Source: a gamma proteobacterium endosymbiont of Lamellibrachia anaximandri (lineage in GTDB: Bacteria; Pseudomonadota; Gammaproteobacteria; Chromatiales; Chromatiaceae). Taken from it: a stretch of 60,447 nucleotides of DNA. The stretch covers positions 1 through 60,447 of the forward strand of contig JAESPD010000018.1 in NCBI GenBank assembly GCA_016756855.1, written 5' to 3'. Below the pieces are notes generated by a model. The model did not search any database. It worked only from the letters and a program-made list of their open reading frames with translations, and was not told the origin of the DNA. The translations under genes and the position numbers were made by a program. This document shows, in pieces, positions 45,944 to 54,762 of this stretch (positions are counted from its first letter, which is position 1; every line of letters starts with the position of its first letter).

Positions 45944-47092
45944 TCAAGAAAGTGAATGCCAACGGGCAATCTCATTTTTCACCAGGTCATCAGGAACAAA
46001 CTCCTGCTCCAGCCGGCCTTTCTCTGATCGGCAGAGTCTGAGATATAGCGCCTTCTCCTGTTCGGTGAGTTTGGAGGGGATGGACTCTCCTGCCGTTACG
46101 GGTTCGGCAACAGCCTTCTCTTTGTTACAGTGTTCAAAGGTCTCCTCATCCATCAATACCGGCGTCAGGGCTGGCTGGTATGAACGGGCTGAGGCGAGCA
46201 TGGACAGGCCCCAGGTGTCGATATCTCCCCAATAGGCGATATTTTTGTTGCCGATCCAGTCGGCTTGCATCCAGCTTAGATTAAGCCCCGCCCCGAGTAT
46301 GGCAATGGTGTCGGGCAGTGACGGCAGTTGATAGAGGGAACGTTCGTTCTCGACAATCAGCAGATGAGTGCCAGGAAGTGGTGTCTGCGTCAGCTCGCTG
46401 CTTCTCACTCTGAGTTGCCTGAAGGGGAGAAGTCCCGCCTCCAATGGAACGACTAATAGCCAGTGCTCGCTCTCATCGAGCGCCCTGAGGAAAAACTCAA
46501 GACCCCGATCTATAACCTGCTGGCCGAATCGCAACTCAAGCAGCTTGCCCACCAGGGTGCGATTGCGCTCGAAAAACTTGCTGTCGCAACCAGCGACAGA
46601 GAGCGCCCGCAAGGGTTTGCCTTCGGCGCATCCTGATTCAAGTTGCAGCGCTACCTCACAGGCCTTGATGGTCTCTTCAACACCTCTGGACAACAGCTGT
46701 TGCCGCTGGCGAATCAGAAGGGGGTGAAACAGCGGGTCGACGTCAGCCAAGATTGTGGTTACCAACAGGTATTCCTGCCGGATCGTCGTATCGGCCATCG
46801 CCTCTATCCACTCGTCAGCCGATTGCAATACCCAGTTCAGTGGGAGTTGAACCGCTTCTGCAGTGCTACGGTAGTTGACGGGCTGCCAGTCGATCTCCCC
46901 TGCTGTTACTTTTCGCCAGAGATTGATGTGTTTTCTGACGGCAGAGATTTCATTGTTGATTTGTGCAGGAGAGGGCTTTCCGATAGGCAGCGTCAAAGGC
47001 CAGGCGCTATGATCCAACAGCCGTTGTTCGCGCAACTTGCCGTTTTGCCATTGACGTCTGAGTTTGTGGCGTAGATCTTCAGGCGTTTTCAT
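45944..47092 (-). CDS. jetD: Wadjet nuclease subunit JetD
   Basis: This 382-residue protein is of the DUF3322/DUF2220 type. The C-terminal half has the TOPRIM-like acidic segment Y-W-G-D-I-D-T-W-G-L with an upstream G-A-G-L-N, placing the cleavage site there. JetD cuts circular DNA that the JetABC loop-extrusion motor has reeled in. The start ATG overlaps the jetC end by 14 nt; the long upstream frame to 47374 is a shadow of jetC. It is last in the jetABCD operon. Confidence 0.93.
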   Translation of the reverse strand: MKTPEDLRHKLRRQWQNGKLREQRLLDHSAWPLTLPIGKPSPAQINNEISAVRKHINLWRKVTAGEIDWQPVNYRSTAEAVQLPLNWVLQSADEWIEAMADTTIRQEYLLVTTILADVDPLFHPLLIRQRQQLLSRGVEETIKACEVALQLESGCAEGKPLRALSVAGCDSKFFERNRTLVGKLLELRFGQQVIDRGLEFFLRALDESEHWLLVVPLEAGLLPFRQLRVRSSELTQTPLPGTHLLIVENERSLYQLPSLPDTIAILGAGLNLSWMQADWIGNKNIAYWGDIDTWGLSMLASARSYQPALTPVLMDEETFEHCNKEKAVAEPVTAGESIPSKLTEQEKALYLRLCRSEKGRLEQEFVPDDLVKNEIARWHSLS

Positions 47093-50000
47093 TGGAACGT
47101 TCCAGCCGTTTCCTGGCCTGCTGATCCAGCTCTTCCCAACTGAGAGATGTGGTGGTGGCGCGTTGTCCACGCCTGTGTACCAATATCGCCGAGCGTGTGT
47201 GTGAACGCAGCAGCCGCATCTCTTTGTTGGGAGTGATGAACAGGGGATGCAGCCCGAACTGGCGTAATGCCCCGATGATACGTGCGGCGACGGACTGAGA
47301 ACTCTTGGAGAAGGCCTCGTCGAGTACCACCGTGCCGAACAGGGGATGACCCATGCCATCAGGGCAGAGTGCATAACTCAATGAGGCGGTGAGGATATAG
47401 CTGGTTATGATCTCCTTTTCGCCACCACTGCCTCCCTGTGATCCGGTGCGAACCTCGATCACCCGCTCTCCGTCACGTTCAATGACCGAAACGTAGAACT
47501 GCAGGCGATAGCGTGGATCGAGCAGCGCCTTTGCGCCCACGGTCTTGTGGCGTTCCACCGCATCGCGTAACAGGCGAACCACCTCCACCAGGGCGCGATA
47601 GTGGGACTCTCCCTGATCCTCTTTCAACGCGGCACTACGCAGATGGCGTTGCGCCTTCTGGATGGCTGTCAGGGTCTCATGGATCACCCGCCGCGGTTGC
47701 AGTTGCAGGTAACATCCGGGCTGAAAATCGACCTTGACCATGGTCTGGTTGAGTTCATCTATCCGCTCCTCGATGATTGACGTTTCGTTGTCAATATAGG
47801 CCAGTAGTTGGGTCACCCCCTCATCCGAGGATTTGTTGAGGTACTCCAGAAATCGTTCTACTTTTTCCGGTAGCGCCTCCTTGGTCAGCAGTTCCAATTG
47901 TTGAAGATAGCTGGGAATATCACGAATCTCGGTACCCGTTTCTGCAAGTGCGCCGGTATCCTTGGTCTTCGCATTTCCCATCGATGAGATCAGTCTTTTT
48001 TCAGTGGCTGAGAGTGTACCTTCAGCCTTGGTCAACTGATTCTGGGATATAGCACTCGCTTCACGTTCTTTCTCATCCAGGAGTTCAATCTCTTCAATCG
48101 CTATTATTCCAAATTGGCTGTCTCCTATTGACTGTTGTTCCGTTGACAGCACACTACTCATCCGCTTGGAAAGCAGGCTGATTTTATCCTTCGCCCGTTT
48201 CATCTCTGCCTGAAAGATTTTTTTCTGCTGCTCACTTTCCAACAGTTTCTGTTGGCACTTGTGCAGTTTCTGCTTCGCCTGCTGCCACTGCTCTTTGGCG
48301 CGCGTGGTGTCGGAGTCGGGATCCTGTAACTGCTCAAGTTGTTGCCGCAGGCGTAGCAGCAACGTCTCGGCAGATGCTATATCGATCTCACTGAATTGCA
48401 GCTCTTCCAATCTGGAAAGCAGTTGGATCTGTTGACCAAGCTGTTCATGTCGCTCTTTTGTCCTGGTAAACAGTTTCTTTTTTTCTACAACTTCCTGGCC
48501 CACTTGAGACAGTTCATGCTCCAGTTCGCGCAGCCGGTCACGATTACTGAAGCCAGTCATCCAGTCGGCATCGAGACGCCGTTGGTCCTGCTTGTCGAAC
48601 TGGCCACGCTTACCCGACATCATCCCCTCAACGGTCATTGCGTGTGGGGTTCTATGCAGCACCTCACTGCTATCGACGCAGTGGCGGTCTATATCGGCAA
48701 GGAAGGTTTTTATTGCTTCACGCAGCGGGTGTTGCCCAAAGTTTAGTTTGTGGGTGAAACCGTCATTGAGGAAACTGGCCCGGCCGGAATACTCTGCCGC
48801 GTCGAGCAGACGCACATGCAGGCGATTGTCGCGTTGGTTGACCCATGCGAGGGCCTGCTGCATCTGTTCGCCCGGTACGATCAGGCGCAGACGATGACTG
48901 CCGATGGCACGTTCGATTGCACCTCGCCACGCCCTTTCCTCCTCTTTTATCTCAACCAGTTCCGCGACATAGGCAACAGCATTGAGATCTATACCGAGCG
49001 CATCGGTTAGATTCTGTTTGAACTTGAGATAGCGGCTGTCGATGTTGGAGCCGCTATGACTGCGCGCCTCCTGTAACGCTGTTTTTAGACTCGCTTCACG
49101 CTCTCTCTTGGAGAAGAGTGACCCACCCTGTTGATCCCGCTGCTGATCCAGTTCGGCCAGCTTGGGTTCGTTCTCTCTACGCACAGCCTCACTGCGTTGC
49201 CGGTTTCCGGCAAGTGCGGCCTCCGAGAGGGTTGCATCGAGATCAAGCGCCTTCGCCAGTTGCAGATAGTCGTGAGCCTCACGTTGACAGTTACGAAGAT
49301 TGCTCTCCTGGATCGTGATCTGCTGTTCCAACTGCTCGATGTTGCCGCCGCCTTGTTCGATATAGAGGCGATGCAGATCTTCAGTCTCCTGTTCCTGTTT
49401 GTGCTGGCGGTTTTTCAGGTCAACCGAGAGGTGTTCTCTCTGTGCGAGATCATCTTTGAGACTGGCGTGTTTCTGTTGCCATAATCTGTGTCCCTGGGTA
49501 GCGAACCAGAGCGGCAGAATCTGTTTCAAACGGGAAAGCCGTTCGACCTCTTCACTCTTGCGCAAGCGAACCCGCTCTTCCGCCTCGATCGGCAATAGGG
49601 ATTGTTGCTGGGTGCGGGCGATCTCCAGTTCGCTGTGGATCTCCTTGAGTACATCAAATCCATCCACCACATCGGCAGCGCGTTTGAAGGCCGATTTATC
49701 CTCCAGAACCAGTTCGCGAAACAGCGCGTCGATGCTGTTGAGCTGTTTGAGCCCGGCGGCGCGATTGAGCAGGGAGAAGGCATTCTCGCCCACCTCGAAA
49801 AATCGCCGCAGTTGGGCCAGATAGGCTTTTTTACTGTCGTGGGTATGGAGGTTGCTCTGTTCCCTGCCAAACCGTTTTACCGCCCTGGCACCACCCTCGC
49901 GATGCAGTTCCAGCCAGTCGCCAATACCCAGCTCACTGTTACGACTGAATATCCAGAGCCGTTTGAGGTCACTCATGGATGAACTGCTGCCGTCGAGCCA

Positions 50001-50408
50001 GAAGAGTCCGGTAAGCGAGACATACTGCCCCCCGTCTGTAAAACGGACGCCGACGGCAGTAACCGTGGAGCCGCTTCTGGCAATATGCGCATTGTCGCCG
50101 CTCTCGTTGCCTTCGCCGGAGACTCCGCGAATATAGGAGACCAGGTCACGATCACTCTCGTGCCCTCCGGTGGAAGCGAGATTGTAGAGCGGGCGGGCGG
50201 CGACCAGGGTCATCAAGGCATCTACCAGGGTGGTCTTGCCGCTGCCTGTCTGGCCGATGATGGCGCTGCCGTGGGGGTCGATCTCGGCCCGGTGAAGGCC
50301 ACTGAACGGACCCCAGTTATAGACCTCCAGTTGTTCGATGATATAGGGGGTGCGGCTCTGCAGCTCCTCAAACATCAGCCCTTGCCCGGACTGTTTGGCA
50401 CGGCTCAT
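47079..50408 (-). CDS. jetC: Wadjet SMC-like ATPase JetC
   Basis: This 1,109-residue MukB-like SMC has Walker A G-Q-T-G-S-G-K-T-T-L-V-D-A-L near residue 52, long coiled-coil arms (about 280-460 and 660-870) around a hinge, then signature G-G-S-G-G-E-K-E and Walker B V-V-L-D-E-A-F-S-K. It is the loop-extruding motor of Wadjet, which recognises plasmids by shape and size. Its ATG overlaps the jetB stop (ATGA). Length agrees with the family. Confidence 0.96.
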   Translation of the reverse strand: MSRAKQSGQGLMFEELQSRTPYIIEQLEVYNWGPFSGLHRAEIDPHGSAIIGQTGSGKTTLVDALMTLVAARPLYNLASTGGHESDRDLVSYIRGVSGEGNESGDNAHIARSGSTVTAVGVRFTDGGQYVSLTGLFWLDGSSSSMSDLKRLWIFSRNSELGIGDWLELHREGGARAVKRFGREQSNLHTHDSKKAYLAQLRRFFEVGENAFSLLNRAAGLKQLNSIDALFRELVLEDKSAFKRAADVVDGFDVLKEIHSELEIARTQQQSLLPIEAEERVRLRKSEEVERLSRLKQILPLWFATQGHRLWQQKHASLKDDLAQREHLSVDLKNRQHKQEQETEDLHRLYIEQGGGNIEQLEQQITIQESNLRNCQREAHDYLQLAKALDLDATLSEAALAGNRQRSEAVRRENEPKLAELDQQRDQQGGSLFSKREREASLKTALQEARSHSGSNIDSRYLKFKQNLTDALGIDLNAVAYVAELVEIKEEERAWRGAIERAIGSHRLRLIVPGEQMQQALAWVNQRDNRLHVRLLDAAEYSGRASFLNDGFTHKLNFGQHPLREAIKTFLADIDRHCVDSSEVLHRTPHAMTVEGMMSGKRGQFDKQDQRRLDADWMTGFSNRDRLRELEHELSQVGQEVVEKKKLFTRTKERHEQLGQQIQLLSRLEELQFSEIDIASAETLLLRLRQQLEQLQDPDSDTTRAKEQWQQAKQKLHKCQQKLLESEQQKKIFQAEMKRAKDKISLLSKRMSSVLSTEQQSIGDSQFGIIAIEEIELLDEKEREASAISQNQLTKAEGTLSATEKRLISSMGNAKTKDTGALAETGTEIRDIPSYLQQLELLTKEALPEKVERFLEYLNKSSDEGVTQLLAYIDNETSIIEERIDELNQTMVKVDFQPGCYLQLQPRRVIHETLTAIQKAQRHLRSAALKEDQGESHYRALVEVVRLLRDAVERHKTVGAKALLDPRYRLQFYVSVIERDGERVIEVRTGSQGGSGGEKEIITSYILTASLSYALCPDGMGHPLFGTVVLDEAFSKSSQSVAARIIGALRQFGLHPLFITPNKEMRLLRSHTRSAILVHRRGQRATTTSLSWEELDQQARKRLERSNENA

Positions 50409-51070
50409 TCCTCGGACTCCTGCTGCGCTTTGATCTGTAGTTTAAAGGCCGTCAGCAGGTTCTGCAGGTTTTCCGGGTTGGCGATATGCACAATCAGCGG
50501 CCGGATGGTGAGTTGATCGTTTTTATCCACTTCCGAAACCAGGCCGTGGCCCCGTAACTGCTCCAGTAACTGGCGCAGCCGTTTGTCATTGCGGCTGTCG
50601 CTGCCGGTCTCGCCGAGAAACTGGTTCAACTCCGGCATCAGTTCATCGAGATGAGCCAGCGCCGTTTTTGTCCCAATACCTGATTCCATCTCATGGGCGA
50701 TATAGATCCGGCGCAGGATCGCCACCAGCAACGACTGCTCCAGATTGAGCCGTTGACGGCGCACCAACGGGTGGCTCCACTCATCCTTTTCGCTATCTGC
50801 GTAGTTTTCAACGATAGCGAGGTATGCGATGCCGCGGATGTCATCGATCTTCAGCGCCAGATCCAATGGTTCAAGGATGGTGTTGACCGCTTGAAAAGAG
50901 GTCAGCGCAGTACGATAGAGATTGGGTTTGTGCTCTGCTTCCAAAACACCATATTTGAGCAGCTCCTGCACGACACTTTTTAACGATTGCGGAGTGACCT
51001 TCTGCAAGTCAGTGGAAATTGTTTCACCGTTTGTCCCTTCGTCCATGGGAGTCTGTTGTTCTTCACTCAT
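50405..51070 (-). CDS. jetB: Wadjet MukE-like subunit JetB
   Basis: This 222-residue DUF4194 protein is the kite (MukE-like) partner that bridges JetA and JetC. It is built of winged-helix elements, including S-L-K-S-V-V-Q-E-L-L-K-Y-G-V-L and R-Q-L-L-E-Q-L-R-G-H-G-L-V-S. The start is ATG at 51070, overlapping the jetA stop (TGATG); a GTG directly before it is also possible. The overlaps on both sides indicate tight stoichiometric coupling. Confidence 0.94.
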   Translation of the reverse strand: MSEEQQTPMDEGTNGETISTDLQKVTPQSLKSVVQELLKYGVLEAEHKPNLYRTALTSFQAVNTILEPLDLALKIDDIRGIAYLAIVENYADSEKDEWSHPLVRRQRLNLEQSLLVAILRRIYIAHEMESGIGTKTALAHLDELMPELNQFLGETGSDSRNDKRLRQLLEQLRGHGLVSEVDKNDQLTIRPLIVHIANPENLQNLLTAFKLQIKAQQESEE

Positions 51071-52563
51071 CACAGTTCCAATTCGATACCACTCAAGGCA
51101 TCGCTGCTCAGTTCCACCTTCGGCAGTGTAAAGCGGTAGCGGATGCCGTCCGGGTTGTTCAGATCAATATGTTCTTGTTCGTCATCGAAGGGGATATCGG
51201 CCTCCAACGCCATGGACAGCCAAAGCGCCAGTGACTCCAGATCGTGGGTTGGTGGGATTTTTCCGGCGATTTCGCCGATGGTCATACTGCGTCCCTCGGC
51301 AGCCAACAACGCTTGCGTCTCCTCCACCAGCGCCTGCCTGTCCAATGCGTCGAAGGTTGACCAGAATTCATCATCCACCTCATCCAGGTTGGTAGTCTGT
51401 TCCACCAGATCAAGCATGGGTTCGATGCCTTCGGAAAGATCTTTAAAACGCAGACGTTCCAGTACAGGCAGGCTGCTGTTGGCGATCCCGATGGGTGGCA
51501 GGGGGCCGGGGGTTCGTCGCAGGGCCTGACGACTCCAGTCGATGGTCGTGGCCTGGGCAAAGATATCGTTCAGCAGTTGGCCGACCCTGTGGTGTTCGGA
51601 GGCGAGGCCGGTTTTGAGGAAGCCTTTTACGTCACGTTCACTGCGCGCCCGGGCGCGGATCACGATACCGCTCTCACCCACCAACCGGATGATCAGTCGA
51701 CTCAGCTCTGTTTGCTGCTCCCTGGTCAGCGCCTTATGCACCACGGGCCGCTTCACCAATGAGCGAATGCGCAGTTTCATATTATCCAGTTCGAGTTTGC
51801 GCGCCAGTTGCCGTTGAAAGGCGTCGAATACCTTTCCCTCATCGGTCTGCAGCAGCTGCTCATGGCTCTCCAGCAGGCTGTCGACGATATTGCCCCGGTG
51901 GCTCTGTTCGCCGATGATCGACTGACGAAGCTGCTGATCAGCTTCCCGGTATGAGTCCTCCACCCGGCGAAAATCGTTACGCAGGCTCATCGAGAGGTTA
52001 TATACTTCGCGGATCGACTCTATTGCGGACTGTTCCGACAATACTTTGACTTCACCCTTCTGCACTGCGGCAAGTTCAGCTTCCAGGGCGGCTATTTTAT
52101 GTCGTATCAGCGCCTCGCGGCTCTTCGGATCGGGATTGATGCTCGATTCGAGATTTTCGATTTCACGCTGCACGATGGAGAGGCGCGAGGCGGTGGAGGT
52201 CATGATGCGGTTATCCAGGCCATCCACGAAACGGAAGGCCGACTCCAGGGCATCGGTTGCGATCAGACGCCCTTCACGTTCCACCACCAGACCCCGCCGA
52301 ACCCACTGGCGAATCTCACGTCGCGCCTCCAGCAGATAGTCGCCACCACTTTCAATCTCACCCATCTCGTGGGAGAGTTGCAGCACCTCGCTCAACACCT
52401 GAATAGCGCCGTCGAGATCAATACCGTTCAGATTGTCGTCAAATAGCGTTTTGAGCGAACTGATGACCAGTGGCCCGGTGTGGGCCACCAATAGTTGCCA
52501 GGCGGGATGGTGTTTCTTGAGGTCGAGCAGAAACCGGGCATTGGATTTTGTATTTTCTGTCAC
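51070..52563 (-). CDS. jetA: Wadjet MukF-like kleisin JetA
   Basis: This 497-residue DUF3375 protein is the kleisin that closes the JetC ring; the family defines type I Wadjet. It begins with F-L-L-D-L-K-K-H-H-P-A-W-Q-L-L and has a C-terminal winged-helix region (M-T-I-G-E-I-A-G-K-I-P-P-T-H). It is first in the jetABCD operon; the promoter should lie in 52564-52694. Confidence 0.94.
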   Translation of the reverse strand: MTENTKSNARFLLDLKKHHPAWQLLVAHTGPLVISSLKTLFDDNLNGIDLDGAIQVLSEVLQLSHEMGEIESGGDYLLEARREIRQWVRRGLVVEREGRLIATDALESAFRFVDGLDNRIMTSTASRLSIVQREIENLESSINPDPKSREALIRHKIAALEAELAAVQKGEVKVLSEQSAIESIREVYNLSMSLRNDFRRVEDSYREADQQLRQSIIGEQSHRGNIVDSLLESHEQLLQTDEGKVFDAFQRQLARKLELDNMKLRIRSLVKRPVVHKALTREQQTELSRLIIRLVGESGIVIRARARSERDVKGFLKTGLASEHHRVGQLLNDIFAQATTIDWSRQALRRTPGPLPPIGIANSSLPVLERLRFKDLSEGIEPMLDLVEQTTNLDEVDDEFWSTFDALDRQALVEETQALLAAEGRSMTIGEIAGKIPPTHDLESLALWLSMALEADIPFDDEQEHIDLNNPDGIRYRFTLPKVELSSDALSGIELEL

Positions 52564-52694
52564 CTGAATAGTGCCCTGAATAATATAGAGGTCTGAGGCC
52601 AGACCCTATATTAAAACAGCGCGCGTAACTATTCAGCTTGCCTTTGATATGTGCATCACGACATACAAATTATCAACCCTGAACTTTTGAATTG

Positions 52695-52793
52695 ATGTAG
52701 GCTGGTTCAAGCGCAGCGGAACCGGCATCCTTATCGTTCTGCCGACTCAATCGCCCGATCCGCTACGCTTGATCGTGCCTACGCTTTGAACAG
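52695..52793. repeat. Dispersed intergenic repeat, copy B (inverted relative to copy A)
   Basis: It begins GATGTAGGCTGGTTCAAGCG, with GGTTC...GAACC and GATC...GATC arms. It matches the reverse complement of 44059-44150 over almost its whole length, with differences mainly in the middle spacer. It sits between jetA and the nitrate operon's last gene. The rest of 52564-52808 shows nothing else. Confidence 0.85.
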
Positions 52794-52808
52794 GAGCAAA
52801 CCATATTC

Positions 52809-54698
52809 TTACCCTGTCACGATACGTCGCACCTGAGCGATCTTCTCACTCAGGGATGTCGAGCGAATCGTCTCAAGCAACTCACCGAGTTTGAAAGAGT
52901 GATGCTGCTCATAGGCCACACCCAGTTGCGGCATGTCAGCCAGTCCTGATTCACGGGCGTGCTCGACAAAGCCTTTGTTCTTCCAGAAGAAGGCGCCTGG
53001 CATGGTGGTGGGGATCACCACTACATAGAAGAGTGCCCGGCCTATGACTGAACTGGTAAGGGTCAGCAGTAACAGCGGTCCGAATACCCAGGCACTGGAG
53101 ATGCCAGTTACTGCCACGCCCGCGGCCAGCAGCAGTGCGATTGCCAAGGCACCGTTTCTTAACCAGTAAGAGCAGCCATAGGTGGTTGTCTGTTCATAGA
53201 AGGAGGCAGCACCTTCGCTCTCTTTCGCTTTCAGGTCTCGGGCATGGGCCAGCAAGCCGAATCCTTCCAGTGCCAGTCCTGCGGTGGCTGCAATCAGCAA
53301 AACCTGTGCAAGTTGGGAAGTCAGGGCACCAAATACCAGGGCAATCAGCGCCAGCAGCAATGATCCAAGACTCAGGCCAGTACCTATGAAGCTTGCCCCG
53401 GTATGCCAGTGATTCCAGAAGGGACGGGCCTCGATGCGGTAGAGCTTGTACATGAAATACCCACCGAACCCCATGCCCAACAGGCCCAGCCCGACGAAGA
53501 TGGTCTGCAGGAGAGTGGCAAACATACCGTCAAAGAAGCTGAACAGCGTATAACCCGCCAGTCCGCCAAAAAAGGCTGAAACACCGGCGATTTCACGACT
53601 CACCGGAGAGAGACGCAGGTTGTAAAAACCTCGATAAAATCGATGCGGCTTACCCAGGTGCATATTAAGTTTGAACAGTCCGATAGTTGTGAGTAGAAGC
53701 ATGATCAGCAGGGCGGGCAGGAAATCATCACTGGCAGTAAAACCACTCACTGCGTCCAACCCGGACCAAGGGCCGATGGTCAACATCGCGAAGGCGCCCA
53801 TCACCATCTGAATGCTGAGGGTAAAGGCGATATGGGCGTTCTCGTGGGAGCCTAGCAGCTTGCCCAGATTCCACGCCCGTTTGAAACCGTGCTTGGGATC
53901 TAGTGTTGGACGAAAGCTGCCATCCGCGTCATCACGATGATATTTCAGCGCAGTACTATCCACACGCGCCATATCCCGCTGGGTGGTGCGGGTCTGCTGG
54001 AAGCGGATATTGGGATGGGTAATATCGGTGCGCGGGAAGCCGGGAATCTCAGTCTTCGCCTGGGTGCGGCCTTCGGGGATGTTTTCGATAACACCGAAGT
54101 CCAGGGCCTTGCCCAGACAGGCCGAGACACAGGCGGGCTTGAGGCCCACTTCGAGCCGATCCACGCACATGTTGCACTTGGTCACCTGGCCCTTCACCGA
54201 GTCAAGTTGGGGCGCATTGTAGGGACAAACCCAAGTGCAGTAACCGCAACCAAAACAGATGTCCGGATCCTGCAACACGGCACCATACTCGGTGAACTTG
54301 GTGTAAGCGCGAGTCGGACAGCCTTTGAGGCAGACCGGATCGTCGCAATGGTTACAGGCCATGGAGATGTTGAGGCGCTGATAGGCGGGATAGGAGCCGC
54401 CCTCCACAAAACCCACTGAACGAAAGGCGATGTATGCCGGGTTGTCGTTCTTCTCGCTGCAAGCGGCTTCGCAGGCGTGACAGGCGATACAGTTGTCGGC
54501 ATTAAAGTAGAAACCGTGCTGCTTGTTGCGGTTGGGGTTCTCACCGATGCCGTCGTCATCGTTGATGTTGAGACTGACACCATGACGAGGGTCGTCTTCG
54601 CTTACGGTTTCAATGGACTTGCCGTAACGATTCTGACCCTGACATGTCGGGTCATTGAGAAGCGCGTATTCTGGTTCGTTTTCGCGTACTTGAAACAT
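52809..54698 (-). CDS. Fused 4x[4Fe-4S] and DmsC-like membrane subunit
   Basis: In this 629-residue protein, the N-terminal ~240 residues are a DmsB/NrfC-type ferredoxin with four Cys clusters (C-I-A-C-H-A-C-E-A-A-C, C-N-H-C...C-L-K-G-C-P, C-F-G-C-G-Y-C-T-W-V-C-P, C-N-M-C...C-V-S-A-C). The C-terminal ~350 residues hold about eight hydrophobic spans resembling the DmsC/NrfD quinol-oxidising anchor. It follows nasA by 64 nt, so it most likely passes electrons from quinol to NasA in place of the usual NasB or ferredoxin. No Tat signal is present, so the Fe-S part faces the cytoplasm. Confidence 0.85.
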   Translation of the reverse strand: MFQVRENEPEYALLNDPTCQGQNRYGKSIETVSEDDPRHGVSLNINDDDGIGENPNRNKQHGFYFNADNCIACHACEAACSEKNDNPAYIAFRSVGFVEGGSYPAYQRLNISMACNHCDDPVCLKGCPTRAYTKFTEYGAVLQDPDICFGCGYCTWVCPYNAPQLDSVKGQVTKCNMCVDRLEVGLKPACVSACLGKALDFGVIENIPEGRTQAKTEIPGFPRTDITHPNIRFQQTRTTQRDMARVDSTALKYHRDDADGSFRPTLDPKHGFKRAWNLGKLLGSHENAHIAFTLSIQMVMGAFAMLTIGPWSGLDAVSGFTASDDFLPALLIMLLLTTIGLFKLNMHLGKPHRFYRGFYNLRLSPVSREIAGVSAFFGGLAGYTLFSFFDGMFATLLQTIFVGLGLLGMGFGGYFMYKLYRIEARPFWNHWHTGASFIGTGLSLGSLLLALIALVFGALTSQLAQVLLIAATAGLALEGFGLLAHARDLKAKESEGAASFYEQTTTYGCSYWLRNGALAIALLLAAGVAVTGISSAWVFGPLLLLTLTSSVIGRALFYVVVIPTTMPGAFFWKNKGFVEHARESGLADMPQLGVAYEQHHSFKLGELLETIRSTSLSEKIAQVRRIVTG

Positions 54699-54720
54699 TA
54701 CTAAACCTTTGGGGCAATTT

Positions 54721-54745
54721 GTCGGGTTACGCTGCGCTAACCCAA
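54721..54745. repeat. Short palindromic element in the nas operon
   Basis: GGGTTACGCTGCGCTAACCC forms a hairpin between nasA and the fused Fe-S/DmsC gene. A diverged relative is at 20187-20273. It may adjust mRNA stability between the two cistrons. Confidence 0.6.
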
Positions 54746-54762
54746 TCTACCTACGTGATTCC

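Noticed and set aside
47093-47374. Extended N-terminus of JetD
   Set aside because: The extra 94 codons are antisense-free shadow of jetC in another frame; the proper JetD start overlaps the jetC end.
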